From the NCBI GenBank assembly GCA_026415535.1, contig JAOAGX010000160.1, positions 1-5,565 of the forward strand: DNA of 5,565 nt, in the 5' to 3' direction. This DNA is from Armatimonadota bacterium (GTDB taxonomy: Bacteria; Armatimonadota; UBA5829). The notes below the pieces were generated by a model that was not told where the DNA came from, did no database searches, and was given only the letters and a program-made list of their open reading frames with translations. Positions 5,550 through 5,565 of the stretch are shown here, piece after piece (within the stretch, counting starts at the first letter, position 1; each line of letters starts with the position of its first letter). A program made the position numbers and the translations under genes.

Positions 5550-5565
5550 CTGTCTCTTATACACA
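5550..5565 (-). other. Tn5/Nextera mosaic-end adapter, right end
   Basis: CTGTCTCTTATACACA is an exact 16-base match to the reverse complement of the Tn5 mosaic end. It is untrimmed sequencing adapter. Read on the minus strand it translates as MYKRQ, so a 271-codon antisense frame starting at 5564 with MYKRQ is an artefact. Read on the plus strand it adds a false LSLIH tail to the interrupted secreted protein. Confidence 0.97.

Noticed and set aside
4749..5564. A 271-codon open frame on the minus strand opposite the interrupted secreted-protein gene.
   Set aside because: It begins inside the adapter (MYKRQ), has no ribosome binding site, and its codons are in register with the sense codons. 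It stays open simply because the sense gene lacks TTA, CTA and TCA codons in this frame. The sense strand has a signal peptide, a strong ribosome binding site and family-like motifs.
1..5565. Inverted terminal sequences suggesting a composite transposon.
   Set aside because: The inverted ends are the engineered Tn5 mosaic end at the exact limits of the contig. No transposase gene is present, so library adapter is the simple explanation.

Overview
This window looks like a short contig from a Gram-negative (diderm), probably uncultured bacterium of moderate GC. The evidence is an outer-membrane beta-barrel gene with a textbook C-terminal signature, two further genes with Sec signal peptides, and a fragment resembling the small secreted proteins common in PEP-CTERM-bearing phyla such as Armatimonadota and Planctomycetota. 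The phylum is only a guess. Both ends of the sequence are Tn5/Nextera mosaic-end adapter (1-10 and 5550-5565), so genuine DNA spans about 11-5549 and both terminal genes are cut artificially.

Layout from left to right: (1) the 3' end of an unidentified gene (11-157, +); (2) a 129-bp gap with a plausible promoter; (3) a 991-residue secreted mosaic protein (287-3262, +) made of a signal peptide, three tandem Ig-like repeats of about 149 residues with conserved cysteines, a helical TPR-like stretch, a large unassigned region containing one canonical EF-hand calcium loop, and a C-terminal Ig-like domain; (4) a 476-residue predicted outer-membrane beta-barrel protein on the opposite strand (4693-3263), whose stop codon directly abuts that of gene 3 with no bases between them; (5) a 328-bp divergent intergenic region (4694-5021) rich in small palindromes and promoter-like motifs; (6) a PEP-CTERM-type secreted protein gene (5022-5549, +) with an excellent ribosome binding site but an in-frame amber codon at position 42, truncated by the window end.

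Every gene whose 5' end is visible encodes an exported protein, so this is a cell-envelope neighbourhood. No enzyme, defence system, mobile element, CRISPR array or RNA gene was recognised. The best candidates for something undescribed are the repeat/EF-hand mosaic protein, the convergent gene pair with a likely terminator hairpin buried inside the opposing coding sequence, and the amber-interrupted secreted gene with its structured upstream region.
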